A program made the position numbers and the translations under genes. DNA of 64,000 bases from Enoplolaimus lenunculus. Its lineage: Eukaryota > Nematoda > Enoplea > Enoplida > Thoracostomopsidae. This document shows positions 35,601 through 46,065 of this stretch, one piece after another (the first letter of the stretch is position 1; every line of letters begins with the position of its first letter). The stretch spans positions 248,001 to 312,000 of the forward strand of contig JASANG010002845.1 of the NCBI GenBank assembly GCA_030248215.1, written 5' to 3'. The notes under the pieces are model-generated. The model did not search any database. It saw only the letters and a program-made list of their open reading frames with translations, and was not told the origin of the DNA.

Positions 35601-37187
35601 AAGCAATTTTGCGCCGGTATACCCGCAGGTAAAAATGAAACTTCCGCGGATATGACGTCGGCCGAGAAAAAAATCTCTATCCACTTTCACGTCTGATCAA
35701 GGCCTTATATTGCACATTGTGTATGCGGCGTTTGAAACTTGTGTATTATAAGTGAACCGTTTCTATAACTAAGCGGGGTGTAAAGCTGCCACAAAACGCG
35801 ACGTTAATTTCATTTTTGCCATGAAATTTCAACCAATCTGGTTCAAAAAACAGCGATTAGACTAACATGTTCGACCTATTCGATTAATAAATTTATTAAT
35901 TAAAGGCGTCTCAGCCTCGTAGTTTAGGTTCAGTTTAAGTGACGCTCCAAATCGCTCAAAATACAGGCGTTTTGTAACTTTTTTGAAGTATTTCGCAAAC
36001 CTACAGGTTCTATGATAGCAAATACCTATTAATTTTGTCTGCTGTTATAGTTAAAATAAATTAGCTAAGTACTTAAGTGTTTGAAACGATAAAGTAAAGT
36101 TTTTCCACTATCAACTATAAAACGGGACACATTGACACTTGAACCCACAAGGGCGAAACTTTTCGTGATACTATTGGAGTAAGTTTGGTCATATTTTTGT
36201 GCAATTTTTCCTTACAATTTTGGGCCCATGATTAGAACATGGCCAGAACAGTAGTATAAACATATTCCTAAGCTAAAGCCTAAGCCTAAGCCTAAGCGCA
36301 CGGATGAGCCTATTCCTAAGCCTAAGTCTAAGCTTAGGCCTAAGCAAAAAAATAGTCTAAAGCTTAAACTGACTATATTATAGCCCTTCCGGAAAACGAT
36401 CCGGCCCTGTTCTATACCTGGGCCCAATTTTGAAAATGGTTGGCTATACTAAACTTCTACGGTGACGGACGGCGTCGGACGGGTGACGCACGGTGACGGA
36501 CGGCGCTGTACGGGTGACGCATGGTGACGGACGGCGCTGGGCGTGTACAAAAATATAGCGCAACCCTTAAAGGGCTGTTTGTGGAAACGTACTCATAGTC
36601 CTTTAAAAAACATTTGTATAACGGCTATTCAAAACGTTTATAAGAACTAAGAAGCTATTCCCTGATCTGAGAACGTCAGCTTTTGAGCCGACGTATTCAA
36701 AAGCTATCTTGGCAAATAGACTCATTCATACACTGTATTTGTGCCTTCCGATCTGAAATCAATTATTTCAATTAATTGTGGAAGAATTTGCACAAATTAA
36801 TTAAATTGAATTTAACTAGTTAATGTGTTGAACCAAGGGGAGGCGGGACGACGAGTGCTTAGGACTAAACCACTTTTAACAATTACCAGTACTGTTCTTT
36901 TCAATTTTCAGGTGTTGAGAGCTAGAAAATGCGATGTATTCAACGATTACCCATTGCTTATCGATTGCTCGTTAGGCGGCAATAACGTAACCGGTTGTTG
37001 TTGGGCGAAAGGCGTAAGCAGGAGATGCCTCGATTTTTGTGACTTTGGCCAACTGGAACTCGGATTAAAATTAACAAATTTTACCGACTGCTTCACATAC
37101 TTTGATGTTGCTGCAAAGTGTCACATGAATGCTATTCAACTTGACGCTCCAGCAGTAAAATGCAACAATGGCCAAAGACCAAAATGA
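32697..37187 (+). CDS. Secreted nematode DB-module protein with asparagine tract
   Basis: Exons 32697-33278 and 36912-37187 join in phase 0 (donor cag|gtacaa, acceptor attttcag|gtg) to give 285 residues. The N-terminus has a hydrophobic signal or anchor around residues 14-34 (IIANAIYVALLICVIYATLV). Next comes a six-cysteine cluster (YCKTMTCSLC, then CLQTCRRLKC), then an asparagine run from an AAT/AAC repeat (about 33057-33105). Exon 2 encodes a DB-type module with CCWAKGVSRRCLDFC and the spaced cysteines around it, known mainly from nematode secreted and Ig-family surface proteins. The intron is 3.6 kb and filled with MITEs. Exon 1 also stays open past the donor to a stop at 33338, so an alternative short form without the DB module is possible. 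The ligand is unknown. The ATG at 32697 is the first in frame before the hydrophobic segment. Confidence 0.82.
33729..34083. mobile_element. hAT-like MITE copy in DB-gene intron
   Basis: Starts caggatgtaaccggatattc, with ttcgtttccgt repeats, and ends atccgtttacgcccta. Same family as 54256-54570. Confidence 0.65.
34735..34830. repeat. Interspersed repeat with GCGTGGATAAAA core
   Basis: Diverged second copy of the repeat at 22105-22235, in the same orientation. Confidence 0.5.
35181..35521 (+). mobile_element. CAAGAGTGGATGAT MITE with three C6/G6 hairpins
   Basis: Ends caagagtggatgat and atcatccactcttg are exact inverted repeats. The core has three short hairpins of type cccccctcaatcagggggg, spaced about 60 nt apart. 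It lies in the DB-gene intron. The 7868-8215 copy has fewer such pairs. Confidence 0.85.
36222..36425 (-). mobile_element. TTAGGC-bearing MITE, subfamily A, in DB-gene intron
   Basis: Both ends carry gggccca; two CCTAAG blocks flank gcgcacggatgagcctattc, the reverse orientation of the 37812 copy. Confidence 0.8.
36462..36548. repeat. 31-bp GC-rich tandem repeat, about 2.8 units
   Basis: Units begin ggtgacggacggcg and repeat every 31 bp. The flank tatagcgcaaccctta is shared with about 7690-7710, so this is probably a minisatellite within an interspersed element. It stands out as GC-rich in AT-rich surroundings. Confidence 0.8.
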
Positions 37188-37210
37188 AAACGATGCGGTT
37201 CAAACACCGG

Positions 37211-37558
37211 CAGTGGCGGATCCAGGATCTCAAAATGGGGGGGGGTAATATTTCACAGGCAATAAGCTTATTTTTGACCCACACACAAACCACGAACTAT
37301 TGTCATAAAATTGACTTCTTTACGCTCGTTCAATTGAGATGAACCACAAACAAAACTAACGCAACAACGCAACTTAGATCTAAACAACATGGTGGCAACA
37401 TAGGTTCGGATTTGGTTTCAAACAAGCACAAATTTAAAGGCTCGGATTCGGAAGCCAATAGAAATAAACAGCGTAGACAGCAATTGACACTCTATATAAT
37501 TTTTGTCCAGACGCTGTTGGGGGGCCACGGTCGGGGTGCCCCCCATGGATCCGCCATT
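37211..37558 (+). mobile_element. CAGTGGCGGATCCAGG MITE in the DB-gene 3' UTR
   Basis: Complete copy with ends cagtggcggatccagg and catggatccgccattg, starting only 23 bp after the stop codon of the DB-module gene. The poly(A) signal at 37658 lies beyond it, so the mature mRNA would probably contain the element. Confidence 0.85.
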
Positions 37559-37657
37559 GAACACCGGCATAATAACAGGGGAAAGTTACTGTAAACGAAA
37601 TGACGGTTAACATTTTTATTGTAGATTTTTCACTATAAAAAAGTAAGCCTTAAAGTC

Positions 37658-37663
37658 AATAAA
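37658..37663 (+). promoter_or_regulatory. Poly(A) signal of the DB-module gene
   Basis: AATAAA in gtcaataaatac, about 470 nt past the stop and beyond the inserted MITE. Confidence 0.45.
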
Positions 37664-37811
37664 TACTATACGTTGTAGTGACTTAAATAAAACAAGGCGA
37701 CTGGCATGAATTTTGCCTTTTCAGAAGGCACTCCTCACTACTCGGTTACGTGCTGTTACATATTTTTTCAATATACTCCCTGCTGTTTCCACTTTGCACC
37801 ATTCTATTTTT

Positions 37812-38006
37812 GGCCCATGTAAAAAGATCAGGGGCGGAACGTTTTGCTGTTGGACTAGAAAAGAGTCAGCTTAAGCTTTAACAAATTTTTGCTTGGCTTA
37901 GGCTTAGGCTTAGGCTTAGGAATAAACTCATTCTTACGCTTAGGCTTAGGCTTCGGTTTAGGCTTAGGCTTATGGATATGCTTATAAACCTGTTCCGCGT
38001 CGTATA
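37812..38006 (+). mobile_element. TTAGGC-bearing MITE, subfamily A, best-preserved core
   Basis: ggcccatgtaaaaagatcag opens it; it holds one run of four TTAGGC units (gcttggcttaggcttaggct onward), a caattcttacg-type spacer and a second TTAGGC block with one variant unit, then atatgcttataaacctgttc. Confidence 0.8.
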
Positions 38007-38225
38007 TAGTTAAGAATATTACAGATAGGCATCGGATATTTTTTCATAGCCGGATATTCGCAGTTCTTGCCGGATCTTTATCCGAATAAATATTGAATAT
38101 ATCGAAAGTGACTATAGTAAAGTTTTAGAATTCGATACTTATTTATGAATTCTACTGGATTTTTGAGGCATGCAAATTACCAGTAAGATGAACCGAAAAA
38201 CTTTTACTACCTCTTTTAACAGAAT

Positions 38226-38450
38226 ACTGTAGTTATCCGAATACGAGGGGTGGGACTGATATTTATTTGGCCTCTCCAGAAGGTACCTCCCAGTTATTCG
38301 GTTACGGATTGTTATTTATTTTAAACCCACGCTCCGCCACCCTTGGTAATTGACATATAATCTTGTACTGCAACTATCCGTTGAATTAAACGTTTATTTG
38401 TATCGTGTCAATAGCTTGAGCGATAATGCAAGGTAATTGAGATCTGATTT
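38226..38450. mobile_element. Truncated CTGTAGTGACCC MITE
   Basis: Left end actgtagttatccgaatacg and the interior tgatatttatttggcctctc match 16133 onward; the right half is missing. Confidence 0.65.
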
Positions 38451-38819
38451 TCGGTTTGCGGTAGAAATCGAACTGAGAGTGTTTCAGTTTTAGTTTACGA
38501 TGGAAAATAATTAAAGGACTTTATAATTATTCATTTTGTAATATTAGCATTATACAATTGTGTACTATTGAAAAGAACAATTTACCAAACGCGACAATGG
38601 CATACACAGTCATTGCCCAAACGACTGCAGCACAATCGCGCTACAACTGTTCAATTTAAGGGCGCTGGTGAGTACTGGAGGGCCGTGCCCTGAAATTCGG
38701 TCTGTCTTTTGTGAGATTCATTATTCAAACCATCTGCGTTCGCAAGGGAGTACTGGAAGTCGTATTTGAAATCTCAGCATGACTAAATTTTGTTGTTGGA
38801 AAATATTTATGGGCGTTTC

Positions 38820-39020
38820 GGTCCATGTAAAGGTCAGGGGCGGAACTTGTTTCTGTGAAACTAGAATAGAGTAAGCTTAAGCATTAGACCTATTTTTTGC
38901 TTGGCTTAGGCTTAGGATTAGGGTTAGGCATATGCTCATTCTAACGCATAGGTTTAGGCTTAGGCTTAGGCTTAGCAATATGCTTATAATACTTTTCCGC
39001 CTTTATTCTTTACATTGGCC
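38820..39020 (+). mobile_element. TTAGGC-bearing MITE, subfamily A
   Basis: Begins ggtccatgtaaaggtcaggg and ends ttctttacattggcc, with two TTAGGC-rich blocks. Confidence 0.8.
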
Positions 39021-39364
39021 GGCGTTTCGATCTTTCTTGTATAACCGTTTTGCTGGACCAGCAAAAAACAATACCACTAGCCTGGCCAAGGTAGCGAGGT
39101 AAAAACGCGTATACGTCGCGGCGGAGTGGATGACTTGGGGTGCAAACAAAATTGTAAAAGTGCCGAAAACTGATACAACAGAATTTCCGGTAGTTACATA
39201 ATGGAGACGGATATTGATTTTCAAATCAAAAGAGATGTTCAGCTCTTACAATCGAGCGTTGATAGTAAACGCCGACGGACCGAGAGTCCAGAAGTCCATG
39301 AAATATTTATTCCATGACATATCCAGTATAACTAAACTTAAACTTTAGTCAATTGCCGTTTGCT

Positions 39365-39495
39365 AAATTGTAGAGTATGAGCAATTGTAGCCTTTGGACA
39401 AATCGTCGTTTAGGTAACTGTCGCGTTTGGGCAACTGTCGTGTGGACAATTGTCGCATGGGCAACCATCGTTTGGGCAATTGCCGTTAAGGCAAT
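39365..39495. repeat. Degenerate ~15-bp tandem repeat
   Basis: About eight loose copies of a gggcaactgtcgttt-like unit. It lies in the presumed 3' UTR or just downstream of the cholinesterase-like gene. Confidence 0.65.
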
Positions 39496-39660
39496 CATTG
39501 GAACCCGATGTGTGGGACTATTCGAGAAGTGAACAAAAACGTAAAACGCATTATTGATTTTGAATTTTTGTATTGAATTTTGACAGTCAGAATTAAAACT
39601 CGAATAAGCTCGGGTTTGGCTATTAATGTCGTTTTCAACATAACACAGAATGTCACAAAT

Positions 39661-39666
39661 TTTATT
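39661..39666 (-). promoter_or_regulatory. Poly(A) signal of the cholinesterase-like gene
   Basis: AATAAA on the minus strand, about 125 nt downstream of the stop codon. Confidence 0.45.
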
Positions 39667-39789
39667 GGTTGATTTTGATTTTCTAGGAAGCAAGCTTAGG
39701 TTTGCCAACTTAGTTCAGGTGGAAAGGTTAGTGCAACTTTGATGGCGACAACCCGGCATATCATGCTTTACACACAACAAATAGGACAT

Positions 39790-42700
39790 TTAGACACCAA
39801 ATTCAACAGAGCTGTAGTTGAAATTAATGTCTCTATTGTTGATAGAAGACTCGTTGTGAGTGCTGCGTGAATATTGTAATATTTCCCATTGTAAATCATT
39901 AATATCGTTCCAAAAATTGCATTGTTTCGTTTTCAAGTTATAAAGCGTTCGAGACGAACCAGCGCTACTCAAAACATAATACGGTATATTGGCCGAATCT
40001 TGAACTGCAGTCCAGTCAGCGTTAGACGGCGGACGCCTGAAATAATTTTTTTTCAAAGTTGCAGTCAAACTGACGTGTGGTACTCTGTTCAAACCACAAA
40101 TTCAGAGGTCACAACAATAAACCACTTAACTACGCGCGATTATTGTGTACCGAAGCACCTGACTCAGTGTCAGATTAAAGAGGTGGGCTCAGGGGCCCCG
40201 CAATTGATAACAAGCCATCAAAATCGGTATGCAATTTTTAGGGAGTACTAATTGCGGTCTACGACAAGGATGTAGGTTGTGACCCGGCGTCTAAAGCCTA
40301 TGCCACCAATCATTGGCGATCCCAAACTTATGGTAGTGCTATGATTAGTTGAGTAGTCAGATTAGCTTCATTCGGTATAGGAAGTCCGCACGCAGATCTG
40401 CAGGGCCGTTGTATTTACAATCTTTATCCGTCATCACCGAACTATTTTAGACTGCTTTAAATTAAGCAGACAGGAAACTTCTCACCGGCTGCAAGCCAAC
40501 CAGCCGCACCTCGACTGCGCAACATGCCACTAGTTTCGAGGCTTTGAGACTCATATTGTCGCGCATTCCTGCTCCTGGATAAACCCTAGGACCACCGGGG
40601 TACGCTGACTCTTCATGACCTTATAACTAACATGAGAAAATATACTTAGTGCTAAGCTCATCTATATTACCTTCACCTTACCCAGTGTTTGCGAACCGCG
40701 ACCAGTACTCGAGGACGTCTTTCGCAAACTGCATTTCATCTTGTCGATATCTATAGCCAGTCTCGTTGCCAAATCGTGCTCGAAACGGTTTTCCAAACAC
40801 AAATCCAAGCTCGCCGCCGTGAAATGCACCCCACTGCTCCACGCCTAGGCCATTCTGCGTATGATAAGTTTGATTGTAGTAGTACATGAAGACACGGTTG
40901 ATCGCAGTACGTGCTACACTTAGGGCTAATTGCCTAATACCGCATGCAAATTGATGGTCACTAATCAGCTCGTCTAAACGGTTTGTATAGCTGCCTAGAT
41001 TTGCGTCGTCGTACTGCCATAGAATTGCTTTACGCAACGAGTCGTGGTATTGACTTAGTTTCGTGTATCTAAAAAATTAACCAATTTACAGCTAAAATTA
41101 GTGATGGATATTGGACGTTTTTCTAAATTCGCTACTGTATCAATAAAAATTACCTAGTGTAAACACGCTGTTGCACAAATACTATATACTAGTCCGCGGG
41201 TTTTGGTCAATGCGCAAAAGTTAGCAAATGCATGACAACCTGCATGCAGATTTTCTTTTCGCCGAACAATTACATTTCTGTTGTTAGAAAATATTGTAAA
41301 CAAAGTATGCTGGAAACTTGCCGACAATACGTGTGTGGGGAATAGCAGCTTTAATTATATAAATAAAAATTAATTGTTCTACATCTATAAATCAATAGTG
41401 GATGATCACTTTTAGCCGTGGGTATACAACTAAAACGCTGCATGCATGGGAATAAATGCGCTACCGAGCGTTGTGTTTTTAGCCGACCTCTCTGATTATA
41501 AAGTTTGGTCGTTGTCAGTGGCAAGTTGTGTGAGCTACAGATTAAAGATGTCAGTTGACGCTAAAATGTCAAAGGAGCATTTGTATAGCTTGAAAAACAT
41601 AACGTTGTTTTTGTCCAATAACACGACACCCACTCTCAGAAAAAGGGTGGTGGACACAAATGCAATCCGTGCTAAAGACATTCATTTGCACACAGAATGC
41701 ACCAGTTGCATATGTTTATCCTGCACAAAGTGCACATTTCATGCACGTCTGGTTTGAGTCGTCGCGCATTCTGAGGGTAGCGTCCGTTCCAGTCCGTCGC
41801 CGTCCGTCGTGGTATCGAACGCGAACAATTCACGTACGATATCGCCCGGTACCGGACGACCACGGACAGCTACATATGACGACGGAGGGCACCGGATGGC
41901 ATTTAAAATTTTTAAAATAAATTGCTCACCCATAAATAGCGTACGCATCACGTGTCATATTCCATTTTGCTTCGAACGGAAAACTTGTCGGATAATCAAC
42001 GGCTAAAAACAAACTCGCTTCATTCGCATTGAATCCAGTCAACAGTGAGTATTCGCTAAAATTGCCAGTTTCAAGCAATTCGTAAACACTTTTGCTGAAA
42101 AATTCACCGTCAAAGTTTACCGGAGCCATTAGTGGCTGCATTACTGAATTCATTAGATTTGACGTCGCCAGCAATATGTCATCAACGCTTTTTCTACGGC
42201 AACATTCTGCTATTGCAATTTGTTGTTGTTGCTGTTGTTGTTGTTGTTGTTGTTGTTGTTGGTGTTGTTGTTGTTGCTGTTGTTTATCGCTTCCAAAATT
42301 ATTTCTACCAGTCTGCTCGTTACTCAACTCCAATGCGGTGTTTTTGACTGGCTCAGGTAAGCATCCTAATACGCTAATGATACTATGCGTGTTCGCTCTG
42401 GCTTGCTCTTCGTTGAGCAACGCCCATCGGTTTAGTATAGAACCACTTTGAGCTATGACTGCTTTGAACAGTGCCGTATTCCGGTCACTTCCGGCAGACG
42501 CTAAATGTGCCGTCACACTTGCGGCACCGGCGTTTTGCCCAAATATCGTTATCCGGGTCGGATCGCCACCAAAACTCGAAATATGTCGCCGTATCCAGTT
42601 CAATGCAAGCCGTTGATCAAGTAGCCCCACATTACCTGGCATATCGAGCGAACCTTTGCCTAAAAATCCAAACCCTAAAAATCCAAGTCTGTAGTTAACT

Positions 42701-44535
42701 CCAACGACGATAGTTTTCGCTTGTAACGCCATTATTTCACCGTTATATGCGAACAAAGACGCTGATCCTGAATTGAAAGCACCCCCGTGGATCCAAACCA
42801 TGACTGGATACCGCTTAGTTTTTGCAGCTTGCGCGGTGGCCAAAGTGTCATCGTTTGGAGTTGGAGCCCAAATATTCAAATATAAACAATCTTCTTGCGC
42901 GGTCAGCGATTTGGGCCATTGTTCAAACGGTGAATTTTTGGTGCGAAATTGAGGACAAGACGGAGAGAGCCTACAAATACAGGGTTGATATCAGCACGCA
43001 CAGACTATTCTTCTGACATACAGTAGACTATGAGCAACTAAGCGCAAAATGTATTCGCGAAGCGAAACGATACTCATTATTTAGTGTTTCACAATTACTA
43101 CGCGTCAGTACGAAAAATTATGGTTTAAGAAATGTTTTAACCCGTGTTTTTGGTGCTCGGATCAACTTTTCAGTATTAACTGCACAGCGGGCAAATTTGA
43201 GCAATTTTTGCGATTTAGTAGAGAAAGCATCGTATTGGCTTGTGATGGCTGGTTTTAATACATGGTGGGAAATGGCTATACATAAGCAAAACCTACCATG
43301 AGGCCTACCACGAAAAATACACTTTAAATGTAATTTTATTGGAGGGTTCAACTCTTTGATCACTTCTTACAGTCATAGCCCTATGTGATGGAAATTTTTT
43401 GCACCGTTGAATGTATTTGTTCCCCTATAGGTTCTCTTTGTTATAGTTTGGTGGTATTGATTTGAAACCTTCATTTCTTCGGTAGAATGCGTTGAGTTTG
43501 AATTTTGGAATTCAGTCGTGGTAAAAATTAGATACATTTCATTAATTAACCACACATTAGAGGTAAACAGCTTTTAGCATGCTGCTGAGGAGAGGCAAAA
43601 AATTTTCAGGAAAAACAAACATATATTTTTTGGCTTACAAAATGGACTAAAAGTTTACTAGAGGCGGTGCAGAAGAGGAAATTTTTCTATTGGAAACAAG
43701 ACTCTTTTGTCCTGCTCAGGAGTACGAGCCTACGCCTATTGACCTGGTCCCGTCTTTAGGCAGAAACCATGGCTGTATCGGTACAGGCGGCCGGAATCTC
43801 AGTTGTCCAACCGGGGGTTCGGCATACGGCACCGAATAAAACGTTTGAATTTCGCCACGATGACGCGGTTGAGAGTTGCTACTGGGCGTCAACGTAACGT
43901 TATGACGTGTTCCACAAATTCGGCCTAACGATAATTGAATACAATGAAGATTCCATTGCGGCACATCGCCTGTGTTTGGATAGTATTTCAATTGTTTATC
44001 TGGAGAGCGGAGATGTTGTTTTTGTTGGTGCCGTTGAATATTTTGTGCTTTGCTGTTAGGGTTTTTGGGTTCGTGATAGAATTTTGGTTGTATATGTTGA
44101 TGTTGTTGTTGTTGTTCTTGTTTTGGTTGTATATGTTGTTGTTGTTGTTGTTTTTGTTGTGGTTGATGTTGTAGTTGTGCTTGTTGTTGTTGTTGGTGGT
44201 GGTGGTGGTGTTGTTGTTGTTGTTGTTGTTGTTTTTGCCGTTGTTGTGGTTGTTCTTGTGGTGGTGGTCTTTGCTGCTGTTGTTGTGATTGTTGCTGCTG
44301 TTCTTGTTGTACTACTTGTTTTTGTCTCGTTGATTTGTTGAAAAGTAAATACGACGGTAAATTATGGCGTCGTTTTGGCTCAACATTACTTGCTGAGGAA
44401 TAAATTTCTTTTAATCCTTGCTGATGTTGTTTCTGTCGTTGTTGTTTCTGCTGTTGTATCAGTCGTAAATGGTGGTTCTCTGGTTGCTGCTGCTGCTGTT
44501 GCTTGTGTGGGTGTTGTTGATGCTTTGGGTTTTGG

Positions 44536-44590
<55 letters not shown>

Positions 44591-45155
44591 GGTGTTGGTG
44601 TTGTTGTTGTTGTTGTTGTGTTCGTTGTTGCACTGGTTGATCAGTTTTTGGTGGCGCAGTTGCTTTGATTTCAACTGCATGCTCGAAAGATTCCTGATTC
44701 GATTTCGAACGCTGGCGACTACTTTGTTGAAATTGAAACCGTTGCCGCTGACGCAATTCTCGTTCAATTTTCGCTTGTTGCGCTTTGCGCAAAAGTTGTC
44801 GCTCTTGTCGCAATTGAAGCAACTTTTTCAACTTTAACAACTGAACTGCTCGATGTTCTTGGTGGTGTAAATCGCGTTGGAATTCAAATTTAACTGGACG
44901 AACTTGAACCGATATGTTATCTGACGGCGATGCTGGCTTCAACTGTCCAACTGAATGAACAGTTTTGAGCATTGGCAAGTGTTTGTTGTCGAGACCACCG
45001 GAGCAATTAGCTAGTGGATTTTGGTCACCTGGTAATCGATACTTGGCCGAACTGGTTGTGCCGTGGTTTACAATGGCTGACACAACGCTAGCGTATACAG
45101 TGAGAGTTAACACTTCAGGTAGCAAAAATTGCTTTCTGAACGCAAAGTGAGTCAT
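39790..45155 (-). CDS. Cholinesterase-like protein without catalytic serine, with long polyglutamine regions
   Basis: Four exons on the minus strand join in phase 2 each time: 45155-43744, 42970-41930, 41068-40682 and 40084-39790, giving 1044 residues. The protein starts with a signal-like hydrophobic segment (LLPEVLTLTVYASVVSAIV), then about 370 residues of Gln/Arg/His-rich sequence, then an alpha/beta-hydrolase of the carboxylesterase type B family from about residue 411. Family marks are VPYAEPPVGQLRFRPP, EDCLYLNIWAP, the oxyanion loop HGGAF, the acid region GFNANEASLFL, the His region AFHGGELGFVFG and a C-terminal FWNDINDLQW. The nucleophile elbow is GQNAG, with Asn (about residue 617) where Ser is required, so it should not hydrolyse esters. 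Neuroligin, gliotactin and neurotactin are known inactive relatives used in adhesion. A second Gln run sits inside the domain. No C-terminal membrane span is visible. An alternative ATG lies at 45227, and the last acceptor could be 15 nt further in. Confidence 0.88.
42219..42285 (-). repeat. CAA/CAG tract inside the hydrolase domain
   Basis: In-frame triplet repeat in exon 2, coding about 22 Gln with one or two His. It lies between GSDK and IAIAECCRRK, in what should be a surface loop. Confidence 0.9.
43012..43075 (+). mobile_element. Fragment of the tRNA-like TTAA MITE
   Basis: Contains agactatgagcaactaagcg, the left sub-terminal block of the family. It lies in the first intron of the cholinesterase-like gene. 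Confidence 0.5.
44098..44650 (-). repeat. Long CAA/CAG-rich tracts in exon 1
   Basis: A series of in-frame triplet runs codes for poly-Gln broken by His, Arg, Pro and Lys. The longest uninterrupted run is near 44535-44591. Mostly CAA on the coding strand, with scattered CAC, CAT and CAG. Confidence 0.9.
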
Positions 45156-45754
45156 CCTTTTACTGCATTCTATGAAATTTTGGTATATACTAAAAAAGCG
45201 AAAGATGTATCGAACGAGGCTATTCATTTTCCGTTCGTGCGACAAAACAGATACGACTGCACAAGAGGTCACAGGGTTCGAATGGCATACATGAACTTGG
45301 CATGGGTTATATAAACAAGAACAAAAGTTACGCAGAGACAACGCACAACTTAACGCGGATCTTGAGACTGGTCAAATATAGAAATTATTTTCACACTTCA
45401 TAGCAATTGATACACGAATATATTTTGGAATGTACGCTTTTGATAATCCGGTTCAATTCAGGTTTACAAACAGAAATTAAAAGGTACAAAAATGTTTATA
45501 TTCACGCTCAATAGTGTAGTAGGAGTTTTCCACATTTCAACTGTTTACTAGAGACACCCACAAATGTTTTGCACAACAGGTTCGTAGCCAGCTCAACAAC
45601 ATGCTTTGGAGCAATAATTCACGACAGGATTGTCGGTTACTTCACTTGGTTTACAAGTGCAGCTAAAAAATTGTTTCAGTGCAAAAAAGGTCTACGGAAG
45701 CCGTGCTTCCTGCGGGAATCTCTGCTGACAGGTTCCGTGAAACAAAATTGAAAA
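45156..45754. other. Upstream region of the cholinesterase-like gene
   Basis: Holds the presumed promoter and 5' UTR of the minus-strand gene; no distinctive motif seen. A gttcgtagccagctcaac fragment near 45580 belongs to the repeat at 23585-23757. Confidence 0.45.
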
Positions 45755-46065
45755 ATTAGTGCAGCGACCTGAATAAGTATGTGACGGATATTTAATTTAC
45801 ATCACTAGAGAACGCCCGTTCTGTTATTGGGTTTACGGACTGTTATTCAGTTTAATCACAAATTGTCTGGGTGTATACACGTTTAAGCAATCTACGCCAT
45901 TACTCTGCTTTGTTGTATCTTTTATGGTCTCTAATTAGGACTTATGAACTATATCCATTAACTGACTTTAAATAGGATTAGGCACAGACTCCTATTGATT
46001 GGGACTTAAAATGGCAACCACCTTTTATTACCCTCCCTCTCTTGTTTATTTGGATTATTACAGCA
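45755..46065. mobile_element. Degenerate CTGTAGTGACCC MITE
   Basis: Left end agtgcagcgacctgaataag and right end ttgtttatttggattattac, with interior gggacttaaaatgg as in 16133-16550. Confidence 0.6.

Noticed and set aside
37890-37975. TTAGGC runs as a telomere or chromosome end
   Set aside because: Runs are only a few units long, sit inside elements with inverted ends, and unique genes lie on both sides.
40679-40684. Stop codon after FANTG as the end of the cholinesterase-like protein
   Set aside because: The site is a good donor (gg|gtaagg) and the exon at 40084-39790 supplies the missing C-terminal FWNDIN part in phase.
44084-44837. Plus-strand open frames rich in Val or Leu
   Set aside because: They are antisense readings of the CAA/CAG triplet tracts of the minus-strand cholinesterase-like gene.
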